Below, in pieces: positions 36,737-45,187 of a DNA stretch of 64,000 nucleotides. A model generated the notes under the pieces. It was not told the origin of the DNA and did not search any database. It saw only the letters and a list, made by a program, of their open reading frames with translations. The translations under genes were made by a program, and so were the position numbers. The DNA lies in assembly GCA_017478965.1 (NCBI GenBank), contig JAFVCV010000047.1, forward strand, positions 94,790 through 158,789, given 5' to 3'. Positions within the stretch are counted from its first letter, which is position 1. Each line of letters starts with the position of its first letter. This DNA is from Ruminococcus sp. GTDB lineage: Bacteria > Bacillota > Clostridia > Oscillospirales > Ruminococcaceae.

Positions 36737-36769
36737 CCGCCGCAGGGACCCTCCTGCGGCGGCATTTTT
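36737..36769 (+). terminator. Terminator after the CotF-like unit
   Basis: CCGCCGCAGG/CCTGCGGCGG 10-bp stem, followed by CA and five T. Confidence 0.9.
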
Positions 36770-36776
36770 ATGCTTT

Positions 36777-37181
36777 TCACGCTATAGTTATGCTCAGCAG
36801 GTCGCTGATGTTTATGCGCTTGCCTCCGTGGAAGACGAGCTGACCGCTGTAGGCGTCAATGACCCTCAGGGTACCCGTAAAAAAACCGAAGGACCCGCCG
36901 GCCTTGGTCTTGTCCGGCACAAAATAGTCTATCCTTAGCTTTTCTCCCTCAAACTCCCCTTCCATCATCATGCCGAGCATCCTGTCGATCTCTGCGGCGG
37001 CGTCCTCACAAAGCACCGGCCTTGCGTCCGTCAGCCTCTGCGTCTCCTCAATGCACCTGTCATACCCCGTCAGCGCCGCAAAGGGCGAGAACTGCGCCGC
37101 TCTGACCTTTGGCGGCATATGCGCCCGCCTTCGGGAGACCCTGTGCTCCATTCCCATAAGCTCTTCATACCCGGTCATCAT
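36777..37181 (-). CDS. YolD-like protein
   Basis: A 134-residue protein with the YolD-like signature (RRAHMPPKVRAAQFSPFAAL, then GYDRCIEET). In Bacillus, YolD-like genes accompany UV-damage polymerases of the UvrX type. It is ten bases downstream of the polymerase gene and shares its transcript. The biochemical role is unresolved; partner or regulator of the polymerase is inference. Confidence 0.88.
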   Translation of the reverse strand: MMTGYEELMGMEHRVSRRRAHMPPKVRAAQFSPFAALTGYDRCIEETQRLTDARPVLCEDAAAEIDRMLGMMMEGEFEGEKLRIDYFVPDKTKAGGSFGFFTGTLRVIDAYSGQLVFHGGKRINISDLLSITIA

Positions 37182-37190
37182 TTCTCCCCC

Positions 37191-38696
37191 CTATGCCTTG
37201 TGGCCGCCTATCTGGCCGTTTCTCTCCCTGGCAGTGGCGCCGGCCTTGAAATTGCTGCACTTTAAAATGGCGTTCTTGCCGTATCTGCGCTTTATCTTCA
37301 GCATGGCCCGCTGGAGGCTCCGCTCCCTTTCTTCAGCCTTTTTCATGGCCTCCTCCTGTTGTAGGCTCTCCTGCACGTCGCTGAAAAAACTCAGCTGTCT
37401 ATACTCCTCCCGATCATCAGCCAGTCCCTCGTCCACCACATTGCAGGCCACGATGTTTAGCCGCCTTGCGGTGAACCTCAGGTCGTATATCCTGTCGAAA
37501 AGCTCCATTGCGGCGGCGGTCAGCCTCTTTGAGGAAGAGGTCAGCCCGCCGAGAGCTATGGTCCCGTGGGCGTGTTTAGGCACCCGCCTGCCAAGGTAGT
37601 CGGACTTCACCTCCCCGGTGTATGCCGCTGCCAGCTGCTCATTTTTCAGGTTCTCGACGTCGTATCCCTCCGTCAGCACTATACTGTCGGTCACCAGCCC
37701 CTTTTCCACCAGATCAAGTGCCAGCATATCCGCCATCTCCCAGACTATCAGCCGGGCAGTCTCGGGAGCTGTGGGACATGAGAGCACCTGCCCGGAGCTC
37801 AGACTGCTGTTCTGAGGACGGTAGGCCTTGATATCCGAGATAAGGCAAGGCTCCCAGCCCCAGGCGTGGTCGATGAGCAGCTCCGCATTGACCCCGAAGA
37901 GCCTGTAAAGAGTGTCCTCCCCGTAGTCTGACATGGAAAATCTTGCCACGTCCCCCATGGTGTAAAGGCCCTGCCCGGCCAGCTTTCCGGCATAGCCATG
38001 CCCCACCCGCCAGAAGTCGGTGATGGGCTTATGCTCCCACAAGAGCCGCCTGTAGCTCATTTCGTCCAGCTCCGCCACCCTGACGCCGTCCTTATCCGCA
38101 GGCATATGCTTCGCCACTATATCCATCGCCACCTTGCAAAGGTAGAGGTTCGTACCTATACCCGCCGTGGCGGTTATCCCCGTTGTCCTCAGCACGTCCC
38201 TGACCATTGTCATAGCCATCTCGTGGGCCGAACCGTGGTAGGCGGTCAGATACTCCGTAACGTCCATGAACACCTCGTCCACCGAATAGACGTGTATATC
38301 CTCAGGAGCCACGTATTTCAGATATATCTGAAAAATATCCGTGCTGACCTTCATATACCGGGCCATCTGAGGCGGAGCCACGATATAGTCAAGCTCCAGG
38401 GCAGGGTCCCTGGAAAGCTCGTCGGCAAATACCGAGCTGCCAAGCAGGGTATGGCCCGGTACCGTTCGGCGGCGGTCTGCGTTTATCTGCCGGACCTTCT
38501 GGACCACCTCGAAAAGCCTGGGCCGCCCAGGTACTCCGTGAGCTTTCAGCGGCGGCGACACAGCAAGGCAGATAGTCTTGTCCGTCCGGCTCTTGTCGGC
38601 CACCACCAGATTGGTGTTAAGAGGGTCAAGTCCCCTATCAACACATTCCACGCTGGCGTAAAAGGATTTAAGGTCTATGGCGATGTAGGTCCTCAT
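37191..38696 (-). CDS. Y-family translesion DNA polymerase (UvrX/DinB-like)
   Basis: A 501-residue polymerase. It starts AIDLKSFYASVECVDRGL with the catalytic Asp, and has YSVDEVFMDVT with the paired acidic residues. Finger, thumb and little-finger domains follow. The C-terminal tail is rich in charged helices and may hold the clamp contact. The promoter at 38752 overlaps a LexA-like box, so expression after DNA damage is likely. Length and the YolD partner fit the UvrX subgroup. Confidence 0.92.
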   Translation of the reverse strand: MRTYIAIDLKSFYASVECVDRGLDPLNTNLVVADKSRTDKTICLAVSPPLKAHGVPGRPRLFEVVQKVRQINADRRRTVPGHTLLGSSVFADELSRDPALELDYIVAPPQMARYMKVSTDIFQIYLKYVAPEDIHVYSVDEVFMDVTEYLTAYHGSAHEMAMTMVRDVLRTTGITATAGIGTNLYLCKVAMDIVAKHMPADKDGVRVAELDEMSYRRLLWEHKPITDFWRVGHGYAGKLAGQGLYTMGDVARFSMSDYGEDTLYRLFGVNAELLIDHAWGWEPCLISDIKAYRPQNSSLSSGQVLSCPTAPETARLIVWEMADMLALDLVEKGLVTDSIVLTEGYDVENLKNEQLAAAYTGEVKSDYLGRRVPKHAHGTIALGGLTSSSKRLTAAAMELFDRIYDLRFTARRLNIVACNVVDEGLADDREEYRQLSFFSDVQESLQQEEAMKKAEERERSLQRAMLKIKRRYGKNAILKCSNFKAGATARERNGQIGGHKA

Positions 38697-38724
38697 GGGG
38701 CAGCCCTCACTTTCTTTAATATTT

Positions 38725-38738
38725 CAAACGTATGTTTC
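38725..38738 (-). promoter_or_regulatory. LexA (SOS) box at the Y-family polymerase
   Basis: CAAACGTATGTTTC, one mismatch from the Bacillus DinR/LexA consensus CGAACRNRYGTTYC. It lies just downstream of the likely transcription start. Confidence 0.75.
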
Positions 38739-38751
38739 ATCGAACAAACAT

Positions 38752-38780
38752 ATTATAGCACATATTTTCGCATTTGTAAA
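38752..38780 (-). promoter_or_regulatory. Promoter of the Y-polymerase operon
   Basis: Minus strand: TTTACA (38780-38775), 17-base spacer, TATAAT (38757-38752). Confidence 0.8.
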
Positions 38781-38821
38781 TAGCAAATAGCCCGATGGGG
38801 ACATTTTGGCTCATTCTTTTT

Positions 38822-38835
38822 CGTACATATGTTTT
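38822..38835 (-). promoter_or_regulatory. Second LexA-like box
   Basis: CGTACATATGTTTT, two mismatches from the consensus, about 45 bases upstream of the -35 box. Weaker than the first box. Confidence 0.4.
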
Positions 38836-38865
38836 ATTTTCCAAAGCATAAAGAAAAGATCCCCA

Positions 38866-38962
38866 GTAAAAATGAATAGTGAACAGCTCCGGATCACCGC
38901 CGCAGGCGGCACCTTTACTATCCACTATCCACTGTTCGTTATCCACCATTCACTGATCGGGA
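38866..38962. repeat. REP-like palindromic element
   Basis: GAATAGTGAACAG, then a GC-rich palindrome (CCGCCGCAGGCGGC), then degenerate tandem copies of ATCCACT/ATTCACT. The arms are inverted versions of one unit. No gene of credible quality fits it. A dispersed intergenic repeat is suspected. Confidence 0.5.
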
Positions 38963-38966
38963 TGCG

Positions 38967-40124
38967 CTAACTGTATGACGAGGTTATCCCGAAGTACTCC
39001 TCCAGGCACAGCCCGCTGTCGGTTATGGTCCTGGCCCATTCCTTTCCCACATAGCGCAGGTGCCAAGGCTCGTACATAAATCCCGTAGCCCACTCCTTGC
39101 CCTCAGGGTAGCGGATTATAAATCCGTAGTCAGCGCAGTGGTCGGCCAGCCAGTAGGCCTCACGGGTGCCTACAAAGCTGCGGCTGGCATTGTTTATGTC
39201 CATGGCAAGCCCCGACTGGTGCTCGGAATGTCCGGGCCTTGCGGAATACCTGTCGGCGTTCCACTGGCCGTCCCACCGGGCATAGCTCCAGTAAAGGTCG
39301 TTCTGATACCAGTATGAACGGTAGCCGGAGCATATCCAAAGAGATATGCCGTCCCATCTTGCGGCCTGCTGCATCTCATTGAAGGCCTGCTGCGCCTGCC
39401 AGTCAAGGCCCGGCGCATAACTGCTGGGGAGACTGTAGGTCTTGTTGACTATCAGCAGTCCGTCTATGTAAGTCCTGCCATCGATGACCTCTATGACCGC
39501 CCCGGTGGAGGTCACGTTCTCCGGCTGCTGCTCCTCCGGCTCATCACCGTTCCCGCTGCTTTCACCGTTCTCGCTGTTCTCATTATTCTCTTGCGGCTGC
39601 TCAGTGTTCTCCGGCTCCCCGGTGCTCTCCTCAGGCTCCTGCTCCACGTTCTGCTCCTCCGTCGTCTGCGGCTCATAGGCCGGTTCCTCATAGTAGGGCT
39701 GCTCATAATAGGGCTGCTCAGAATAGGGCTGTTCATAGTATACCTGCTCTGCGGGAGGGTCGTAATAAACAGGCTCCGGCTGCTCATCGGCCACAGGGGC
39801 CGCAGTAGCAGCAGCCGTGACAGCCTTTGTGGCAGTGGCCGAAGCCTTGGCAGCAGTCGTGGCGGCAGTTGTGGTCGTTACAGTCGTCTCAGTCATTGTT
39901 TCGGCGGAAGTCGTTGTCACAGCTGCGGACGTGGTCCCGGCGGTGGTCGTGGTGGTCTTCTCAGCACTGCTCTGCGTTGTCACGGCGGTGGTTATGGCAG
40001 GCCTGGTTTCAGTGGAGATACTTCCCATGTCCTCACTGCTGTCGGACCTGTCTTCCATTTTTCCGCAGCCGGCAAGTGCAAGTACAGTCGCTGTTCCTAG
40101 GGCGGCAAGAATTCTCTTTTTCAT
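38967..40124 (-). CDS. VanY-type D-Ala-D-Ala carboxypeptidase lipoprotein
   Basis: A 385-residue lipoprotein. The signal segment ends in the lipobox LALAGC. A long linker rich in Thr/Ala, then Gln/Tyr/Pro/Glu and Asn follows (about residues 30-210). The C-terminal M15B domain has the zinc motif GHSEHQSGLAMD and EPWHLRYVG. It trims D-Ala from wall stem peptides outside the membrane. The ATG at 40124 with GGAAGG is better than a GTG three codons earlier. Own promoter at 40170. Confidence 0.93.
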   Translation of the reverse strand: MKKRILAALGTATVLALAGCGKMEDRSDSSEDMGSISTETRPAITTAVTTQSSAEKTTTTTAGTTSAAVTTTSAETMTETTVTTTTAATTAAKASATATKAVTAAATAAPVADEQPEPVYYDPPAEQVYYEQPYSEQPYYEQPYYEEPAYEPQTTEEQNVEQEPEESTGEPENTEQPQENNENSENGESSGNGDEPEEQQPENVTSTGAVIEVIDGRTYIDGLLIVNKTYSLPSSYAPGLDWQAQQAFNEMQQAARWDGISLWICSGYRSYWYQNDLYWSYARWDGQWNADRYSARPGHSEHQSGLAMDINNASRSFVGTREAYWLADHCADYGFIIRYPEGKEWATGFMYEPWHLRYVGKEWARTITDSGLCLEEYFGITSSYS

Positions 40125-40169
40125 AGTTTTCACCTTCCTTTAAGCTTTCCCGAAGTTCCTGTTATGAAC

Positions 40170-40198
40170 ATTTTACCCCTTTTTCCCCCATTTGTCAA
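40170..40198 (-). promoter_or_regulatory. Promoter of the carboxypeptidase gene
   Basis: Minus strand: TTGACA (40198-40193), 17-base spacer, TAAAAT (40175-40170). Confidence 0.8.
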
Positions 40199-40310
40199 GG
40201 CCATGAGCCGCCCTCGGCCGGGCGGACCGGACCGTCAAACCTAAAAAGCAATGGACCAAAAGACTTTTGAAAGGGCTTGGGGAAAGCTTTTCTTCAGAAT
40301 AGTTTCAACA

Positions 40311-40338
40311 AAAAAATACCGCCCCACAGGGCGGCACC
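40311..40338 (-). terminator. Terminator after the PTS gene
   Basis: GCCGCCC-TGT-GGGGCGG stem and seven T on the minus strand. Confidence 0.85.
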
Positions 40339-40349
40339 TTTTGCCTTCA

Positions 40350-41474
40350 CTATTCCACTGCCTGACCGGCCTGGGTCCTCCTTTTTTTCAGCACAGCCAG
40401 CATGACCATTCCCATGAGGGACCCGCCGGCAAGTGACAGAAGATACATCAACGGCCTTCCCACCACAGGAAAAACAAATATCCCTCCGTGGGGAGCCTGC
40501 AAAGTGCAGCCGAAAAGCATCGACAGCGCCCCGGCAGTCCCGGCGCCGATCAGGCACCCCGGTATCACCCTCCCAGGGTCCGCCGCCGCATAGGGTATGG
40601 CCCCCTCGGTCACAAAGCTAAGACCCATGACGATGTTCACCGGACCGCTGCGCCGCTCCTCCTCGGTCCATCTGCTCTTGAAAAAAACAGTGCAGAGAGC
40701 TATGGCTATTGGCGGCACCATTCCCCCCAGCATAACCGACGCCATCAGCCTCATGCCTGTGTCCGGATTGTCCGTCAGCTGCTGGAGGGCAAAGGCGTAG
40801 GCCGCCTTATTGAACGGCCCGCCCATATCAATGGACATCATGGCGGCGATGATGAACCCCAGCAGGACCCTGAAACTGCCAATGCTGTTGAGTACCGTGG
40901 CAAGGCCTCTGTTTATAAGTCCCATGGCCGGGTTCACGGCGCACATTACCAGCCCTATCGTCAGCAGTCCCCCCAGCGGCAGTATCAGCACCGTCCTTAT
41001 GCCCTCCAGAGCCTTTGGCATACCGCTGCAAAGGCTGACAAATCTTTTCATTATCCAGCCTCCGGCGAACCCGGCCAGCATTGCCCCCAGAAATCCCGAC
41101 GGCACCCCGCCCATCGGGTCGGCAAAAGTCGAGCCGGCAGCCGCCATAGCTCCCCCGGCCATCCCGACCAGAAAGCCCGGCTTGCCAGCGATGCTCATGC
41201 AGATATGTCCCGCCAGCACCGGTATCATCAGATCAAAGGCATACCCGCCCACGGTCTTGAACCAGGCAGCTGCCGCAAGATGGGTCCCGAAGGCAGCGTC
41301 CTGCGGTGCGCCGCCTATGGAGTCTATCAGAAAGGCGATCGCTATGAATATCCCTCCCGACACCGTGAAGGGCAGCATATTCCCCACCCCTTCCATCAGG
41401 TGGTCGTAGAGCTTTTTCTCCTTTGGGTCCTTGTTTTCTTCGCCGCCGCTGCGGGTCTTTTCTTTTTCCATCAT
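40350..41474 (-). CDS. PTS fructose-family EIIC permease, stand-alone
   Basis: A 374-residue membrane protein with about nine helices and fructose-class EIIC motifs: MLPFTVSGGIFIAIAF, GGFLGAMLAGFAGGW-type glycine-rich segments, GGPFNKAAYAFA and APHGGIFVFPVVGRP. The usual fused EIIB and EIIA domains are missing and no IIA/IIB gene is nearby. It must use partners elsewhere or have another role. The in-frame codons before 41474 lie over the promoter. The exact start could be either of two adjacent ATGs. Confidence 0.9.
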   Translation of the reverse strand: MMEKEKTRSGGEENKDPKEKKLYDHLMEGVGNMLPFTVSGGIFIAIAFLIDSIGGAPQDAAFGTHLAAAAWFKTVGGYAFDLMIPVLAGHICMSIAGKPGFLVGMAGGAMAAAGSTFADPMGGVPSGFLGAMLAGFAGGWIMKRFVSLCSGMPKALEGIRTVLILPLGGLLTIGLVMCAVNPAMGLINRGLATVLNSIGSFRVLLGFIIAAMMSIDMGGPFNKAAYAFALQQLTDNPDTGMRLMASVMLGGMVPPIAIALCTVFFKSRWTEEERRSGPVNIVMGLSFVTEGAIPYAAADPGRVIPGCLIGAGTAGALSMLFGCTLQAPHGGIFVFPVVGRPLMYLLSLAGGSLMGMVMLAVLKKRRTQAGQAVE

Positions 41475-41510
41475 CTTTTCCCCCTGCCAAATTTTTTCCG
41501 GACAGTAGAA

Positions 41511-41539
41511 AGTATACCACATTTCCTCCTGCTTTTCAA
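41511..41539 (-). promoter_or_regulatory. Promoter of the PTS EIIC gene
   Basis: Minus strand: TTGAAA (41539-41534), 17-base spacer, TATACT (41516-41511). Confidence 0.75.
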
Positions 41540-41573
41540 TCAGAATTTATTCCCGCCTATAAATATCTGCAAA

Positions 41574-41610
41574 CAAAAAAGCTGCCCGTCTATATGGGAA
41601 GACGGGCAGC
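41574..41610 (-). terminator. Terminator after adhE
   Basis: GCTGCCCGTCT/AGACGGGCAGC perfect 11-bp stem with six T on the minus strand. Confidence 0.9.
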
Positions 41611-41653
41611 TCAGGTCTGTTAAGCCGTGTAAGTCTTATAATTATCAGCCCTA

Positions 41654-44296
41654 TCAGCCATTGTACTCAGTGCCGTAGTAGCAGGCCAGATAGATGTCTT
41701 TCAGCTCGCTGATAAGAGGATATCTGGGGTTCGCACCTGTACACTGATCGTCGAAGGCGTCCTCGCTCATCTTATCCAGAGTGGCAAGGAAGTCCTCCTC
41801 GCTGATGCCGTATTCTGCGATGGTCTTCTTGCAGCCCACACGCTCCTTCAGCTCCTCGACCTTTGCGCAGAGCATATCGAAGCACTCTCTGTCGTCCTTG
41901 CCGAAAAGTCCAAGGAAACGTGCTGCCTGAGCATACTTCTCCAGAGTCTTGGGATATTCATACTGCGAGAAGGTGCCCATCTTGGCGGGAACGGGGTTTG
42001 CATTGAACTTCATGACATTGGTGATGACCAGAGCGCAGCAGATGCCGTGGGGCAGGTGGTGATAAGCACCCAGCTTGTGAGCAAGACTGTGGCCGATGCC
42101 GAGAAAAGCGTTTGCGAAAGCCATGCCGGCCATAGTGGCGGCGTGGGCCATCTTCTCTCTCGCCTTAACGGCAGTCTGCCCGTTGTCAACGCACTCAGGC
42201 AGGTTGTCGAAGGTCATTTTCAGCGACTGCAAAGCTATGCCGTCGGTAAAGTCAGTTGCCATAACGCTCGCCAGTGCCTCCAGATTATGTACCATGCAGT
42301 CAAGTCCGGATGCGCTGGTAAGTCCCTTAGGTGCGCTCATCATCAGGTCAGTGTCGATAATGGCCATGTTTGGCAGCAGCGCATAGTCAGCCAGAGGATA
42401 CTTATGACCGGTCTTCTCATCGGTGATGACTGCAAAGGGCGTCACCTCAGAGCCTGTGCCTGAAGAGGTCGGTATACAGATAAAGTAAGCCTTCTCGCCC
42501 ATCTTGGGGAAGGTGTATACCCTCTTCCTGATGTCGATAAATCTCATTGCCATGTCAAGGAAGTCAGCGTCCGGATGCTCATAGAGCACCCACATTATCT
42601 TAGCGGCGTCCATAGCCGAGCCGCCGCCGATGGCGATGATGGTATCCGGCTCAAAGGCCCTGATGGCCTTAACGCCTTCCATTGCGCAGCCAAGGGTCGG
42701 GTCAGGCGCAACATCAAAGAAAACGTTGTGCTCAATGCCCATCTTGTCCAGCTTGTCGGTGATGGGCTTTGTATAGCCGTTCTTGTAAAGGAACTGGTCG
42801 GTAACGATAAAGGCCTTCTTCTTGCCCATAACGGTTTTCAGCTCGTCAAGAGCCACGGGCAGACAGCCCTTCTTGAAGTAGACTTTTTCAGGCGCTCTGA
42901 ACCAAAGCATATTCTCTCTCCTCTCGGCAACGGTCTTGATGTTCAGCAGATGCTTTACTCCCACGTTCTCCGAAACGGAGTTTCCGCCCCAGGAGCCGCA
43001 GCCAAGGGTCAGGGAGGGAGCGAAATCAAAATTGTAAAGGTCGCCGATGCCGCCTAAGGAGGACGGTGTGTTGACTATCAGTCTGCTGGTCTTCATTCTC
43101 AGTGCGAACTTCTCCAGCTTTTCCCTCTCATTCACATTGTCTATCCACAGCACAGATGTATGACCAAGGCCGCCGTTGTTTTCAAGCAGTGCCTCCGCCT
43201 TGTCAAGTGCGTCGTCAAAATCCTCCGCCTTGTACATACCCAGCACGGTGGTGAGCTTTTCGTGGCCGAATGCCTCGTCGTGGTCGGTCCTCTCAGCCTC
43301 GCCTATGAGTACCTTCACGTTCTCAGGCACCTCAAAGCCGCAGAGCTTGGCGATGGTCACAGGTCTCTGCCCGACCACCTTGGCGTTGAGGGCGCCGTTG
43401 ATTATCATGGTATGCCTTACCTTATCAGCCTCCTCAGGGCTGAGGAAATAACAGCCCCTGGCGGTGAACTCGGCCTTGACCTGGTCATAGATCTTCCTGT
43501 CAACGATGACTGTCTGCTCGGTGGCGCAGATCATGCCGTTATCAAAGGTCTTTGAATGTATTATGGAATTGACAGCCACCCTGATGTCAGCAGAGGCGTC
43601 GATTATTGCCGAAGCATTGCCGGCGCCCACGCCCAGGGCCGGTGTGCCGGAGGAATAAGCGCTCTTGACCATTCCGGGGCCCCCGGTGGCAAGTATCAGG
43701 TCGGAGTCTCTCATTATCTGATTTGTCATATCCAGCGAAGGCACGTCTATCCAGCCGATGATACCCTCAGGTGCGCCTGCCTCCACAGCGGCCTCAAGCA
43801 CTATCCTTGCGGCCTCGATCGTGCAGTTCTTTGCACGGGGGTGGGGGCTGATGATGATGCCGTTTCTGGTCTTCAGGCACAGCAGGCACTTGAATATGGC
43901 GGTGGAGGTAGGATTGGTGGTGGGGATAACGGCGGCTATCAGACCGATAGGCTCATATATCCTGGTAGTCCCATAGGCCTCGTTGCGCTCGAAGATGCCG
44001 CAGGTCTGAACGTTTTTATAAGCATTGTAGATGTGCTCTGAAGCATAGTTGTTCTTGATGACCTTGTCCTCCACTATGCCCATGCCCGTCTCCTCAACAG
44101 CCATCTTCGCAAGGGGTATCCTTGCCTTGTTGGCAGCTATCGCAGCGGCCTTGAATATCTTGTCCACCTGTTCCTGAGTGTAGGTCGCAAAAACAGCCTG
44201 AGCAGCCCTGACCTCCTTTATCTTAGCCTCCAGGGACTCAACGCTGTCTACTATCTGCACTCTCTGCTCCTGTTCAGCCTTCTTAGTTTTAGCCAT
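41654..44296 (-). CDS. adhE: Bifunctional acetaldehyde-CoA / alcohol dehydrogenase
   Basis: An 880-residue fusion making ethanol from acetyl-CoA. The N-terminal aldehyde dehydrogenase half has the catalytic Cys in GMICATEQT. The C-terminal iron-type alcohol dehydrogenase has GGGSAMDAAKI, PTSSGTGSEVTPFAVI and GIGHSLAHKLGAYHHLPHG with metal-binding His. Key to redox balance in fermentation; such proteins form spirosomes. The start ATG at 44296 has GGAGG; five extra codons in frame are unlikely to be translated. A structured leader lies upstream. Confidence 0.96.
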   Translation of the reverse strand: MAKTKKAEQEQRVQIVDSVESLEAKIKEVRAAQAVFATYTQEQVDKIFKAAAIAANKARIPLAKMAVEETGMGIVEDKVIKNNYASEHIYNAYKNVQTCGIFERNEAYGTTRIYEPIGLIAAVIPTTNPTSTAIFKCLLCLKTRNGIIISPHPRAKNCTIEAARIVLEAAVEAGAPEGIIGWIDVPSLDMTNQIMRDSDLILATGGPGMVKSAYSSGTPALGVGAGNASAIIDASADIRVAVNSIIHSKTFDNGMICATEQTVIVDRKIYDQVKAEFTARGCYFLSPEEADKVRHTMIINGALNAKVVGQRPVTIAKLCGFEVPENVKVLIGEAERTDHDEAFGHEKLTTVLGMYKAEDFDDALDKAEALLENNGGLGHTSVLWIDNVNEREKLEKFALRMKTSRLIVNTPSSLGGIGDLYNFDFAPSLTLGCGSWGGNSVSENVGVKHLLNIKTVAERRENMLWFRAPEKVYFKKGCLPVALDELKTVMGKKKAFIVTDQFLYKNGYTKPITDKLDKMGIEHNVFFDVAPDPTLGCAMEGVKAIRAFEPDTIIAIGGGSAMDAAKIMWVLYEHPDADFLDMAMRFIDIRKRVYTFPKMGEKAYFICIPTSSGTGSEVTPFAVITDEKTGHKYPLADYALLPNMAIIDTDLMMSAPKGLTSASGLDCMVHNLEALASVMATDFTDGIALQSLKMTFDNLPECVDNGQTAVKAREKMAHAATMAGMAFANAFLGIGHSLAHKLGAYHHLPHGICCALVITNVMKFNANPVPAKMGTFSQYEYPKTLEKYAQAARFLGLFGKDDRECFDMLCAKVEELKERVGCKKTIAEYGISEEDFLATLDKMSEDAFDDQCTGANPRYPLISELKDIYLACYYGTEYNG

Positions 44297-44342
44297 GATC
44301 CAAACCTCCATACTATTTTGATTTAGTAAAATCAGTCTTTTA

Positions 44343-44383
44343 TCTTCTGCTCTGCCCGCAGTCTCACCCGAAGCCGCAGAAGA
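44343..44383 (-). promoter_or_regulatory. Leader hairpin before adhE
   Basis: Between the zinc-ribbon gene and adhE the minus strand has TCTTCTGC pairing with GCAGAAGA around 25 bases of G-rich sequence. It is not followed by a T-run. It may stabilise or control the adhE message. No clear adhE promoter was found, so co-transcription from 44757 is possible. Confidence 0.4.
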
Positions 44384-44451
44384 GCTTTCTTATCCTTAAA
44401 TTTTATTCGGCTCCGGTCCTGAGCCCTGTTTGCTTGATGGACCGGGCTGTG

Positions 44452-44685
44452 TCAGTCCGGCATCTGTTCGTTGATCTCATCAAGAAGACGGAGCGTTCTG
44501 TACGTCTTGCTGCAATTTCTGCACTGCCAGTCAAGATCGCTTTTCTTCGCTTTCTTATGCAGCAGTTCCAGCTCATGGCCGCATACAGGACATTCAGCCT
44601 TTTCCTGCTGCCAGAGTCTCTTCAAAAAAGACACTGCGTCGTTTCTCGAACCAAAGCCGAGCTCTTTTAAAACCGCCCTTTCCAA
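44452..44685 (-). CDS. Small zinc-ribbon protein
   Basis: A 77-residue protein with CPVCGHELELLHKK and CRNCSKTY, two CxxC knuckles of a zinc ribbon, after a helical N-terminus (LGFGSRNDAVSFLKRL). Start is TTG at 44685 with GGAGG eight bases upstream. A consensus promoter precedes it. Function unknown; possibly nucleic-acid or protein binding. It lies upstream of adhE in the same direction, with a 155-base gap. Confidence 0.78.
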   Translation of the reverse strand: MERAVLKELGFGSRNDAVSFLKRLWQQEKAECPVCGHELELLHKKAKKSDLDWQCRNCSKTYRTLRLLDEINEQMPD

Positions 44686-44756
44686 ACCATCGTCCTCCCC
44701 ATATACCGGACATACAGCAATACACGGCCAGATCGTTTTCCCTCTGTCATAACTTA

Positions 44757-44785
44757 ATTATAGCAGTTTGTTATTTTTTTGTCAA
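44757..44785 (-). promoter_or_regulatory. Consensus promoter of the zinc-ribbon gene
   Basis: Minus strand: TTGACA (44785-44780), 17-base spacer, TATAAT (44762-44757). Confidence 0.85.
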
Positions 44786-45010
44786 TTAAAAGACCCCACA
44801 GCTTTTTATTTTTTTATTTCTCCTTTCTTAGCGATTATACACAAAACTTGAATATATCATGATATAATGTTGATATTCTGTTAAGGCAATATTGCACAAT
44901 AAAATATTGCGCTTTTTATAGAAGGTAAATAAAAAACTCTTTAAAGTATGAATTAGCCAAATCTTTAATATGAACGTAAGCTTAACATTTGTGATTTTCA
45001 CGAAAAAGGG

Positions 45011-45039
45011 TTGATTTTTTATTTGATCTGTAGTATAAT
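45011..45039 (+). promoter_or_regulatory. Promoter of the kinase-like gene
   Basis: TTGATT (45011-45016), 17-base spacer, TATAAT (45034-45039). Leader of about 140 bases with a GC-rich hairpin. Confidence 0.7.
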
Positions 45040-45187
45040 ATCAACATCAACATAATAAGTATCATAACACATCACACCGTTGTCATTTTCAACATAGCTT
45101 TTACCCCCGGCTAACTTTTTTACAGCCGGGACAGGTCGCATTGGATACAGTGACAGCGGCAGTCCCAGGGAAAAGGAGTTTTATATT

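Larger units (their letters stand above)
44686..45187. other. Intergenic region between zinc-ribbon and kinase-like genes
   Basis: About 500 AT-rich bases with divergent promoters (44757-44785 minus, 45011-45039 plus). A weak TATAAT at 44873-44878 has a TTGAAT 19 bases upstream. In the kinase leader CCCGGCT/AGCCGGG at about 45103-45128 forms a hairpin. No gene seen. Confidence 0.6.

Noticed and set aside
38737-38949. 70-codon minus-strand frame upstream of the Y-polymerase
   Set aside because: It covers the promoter, both LexA-like boxes and the REP-like element; its translation is low quality.
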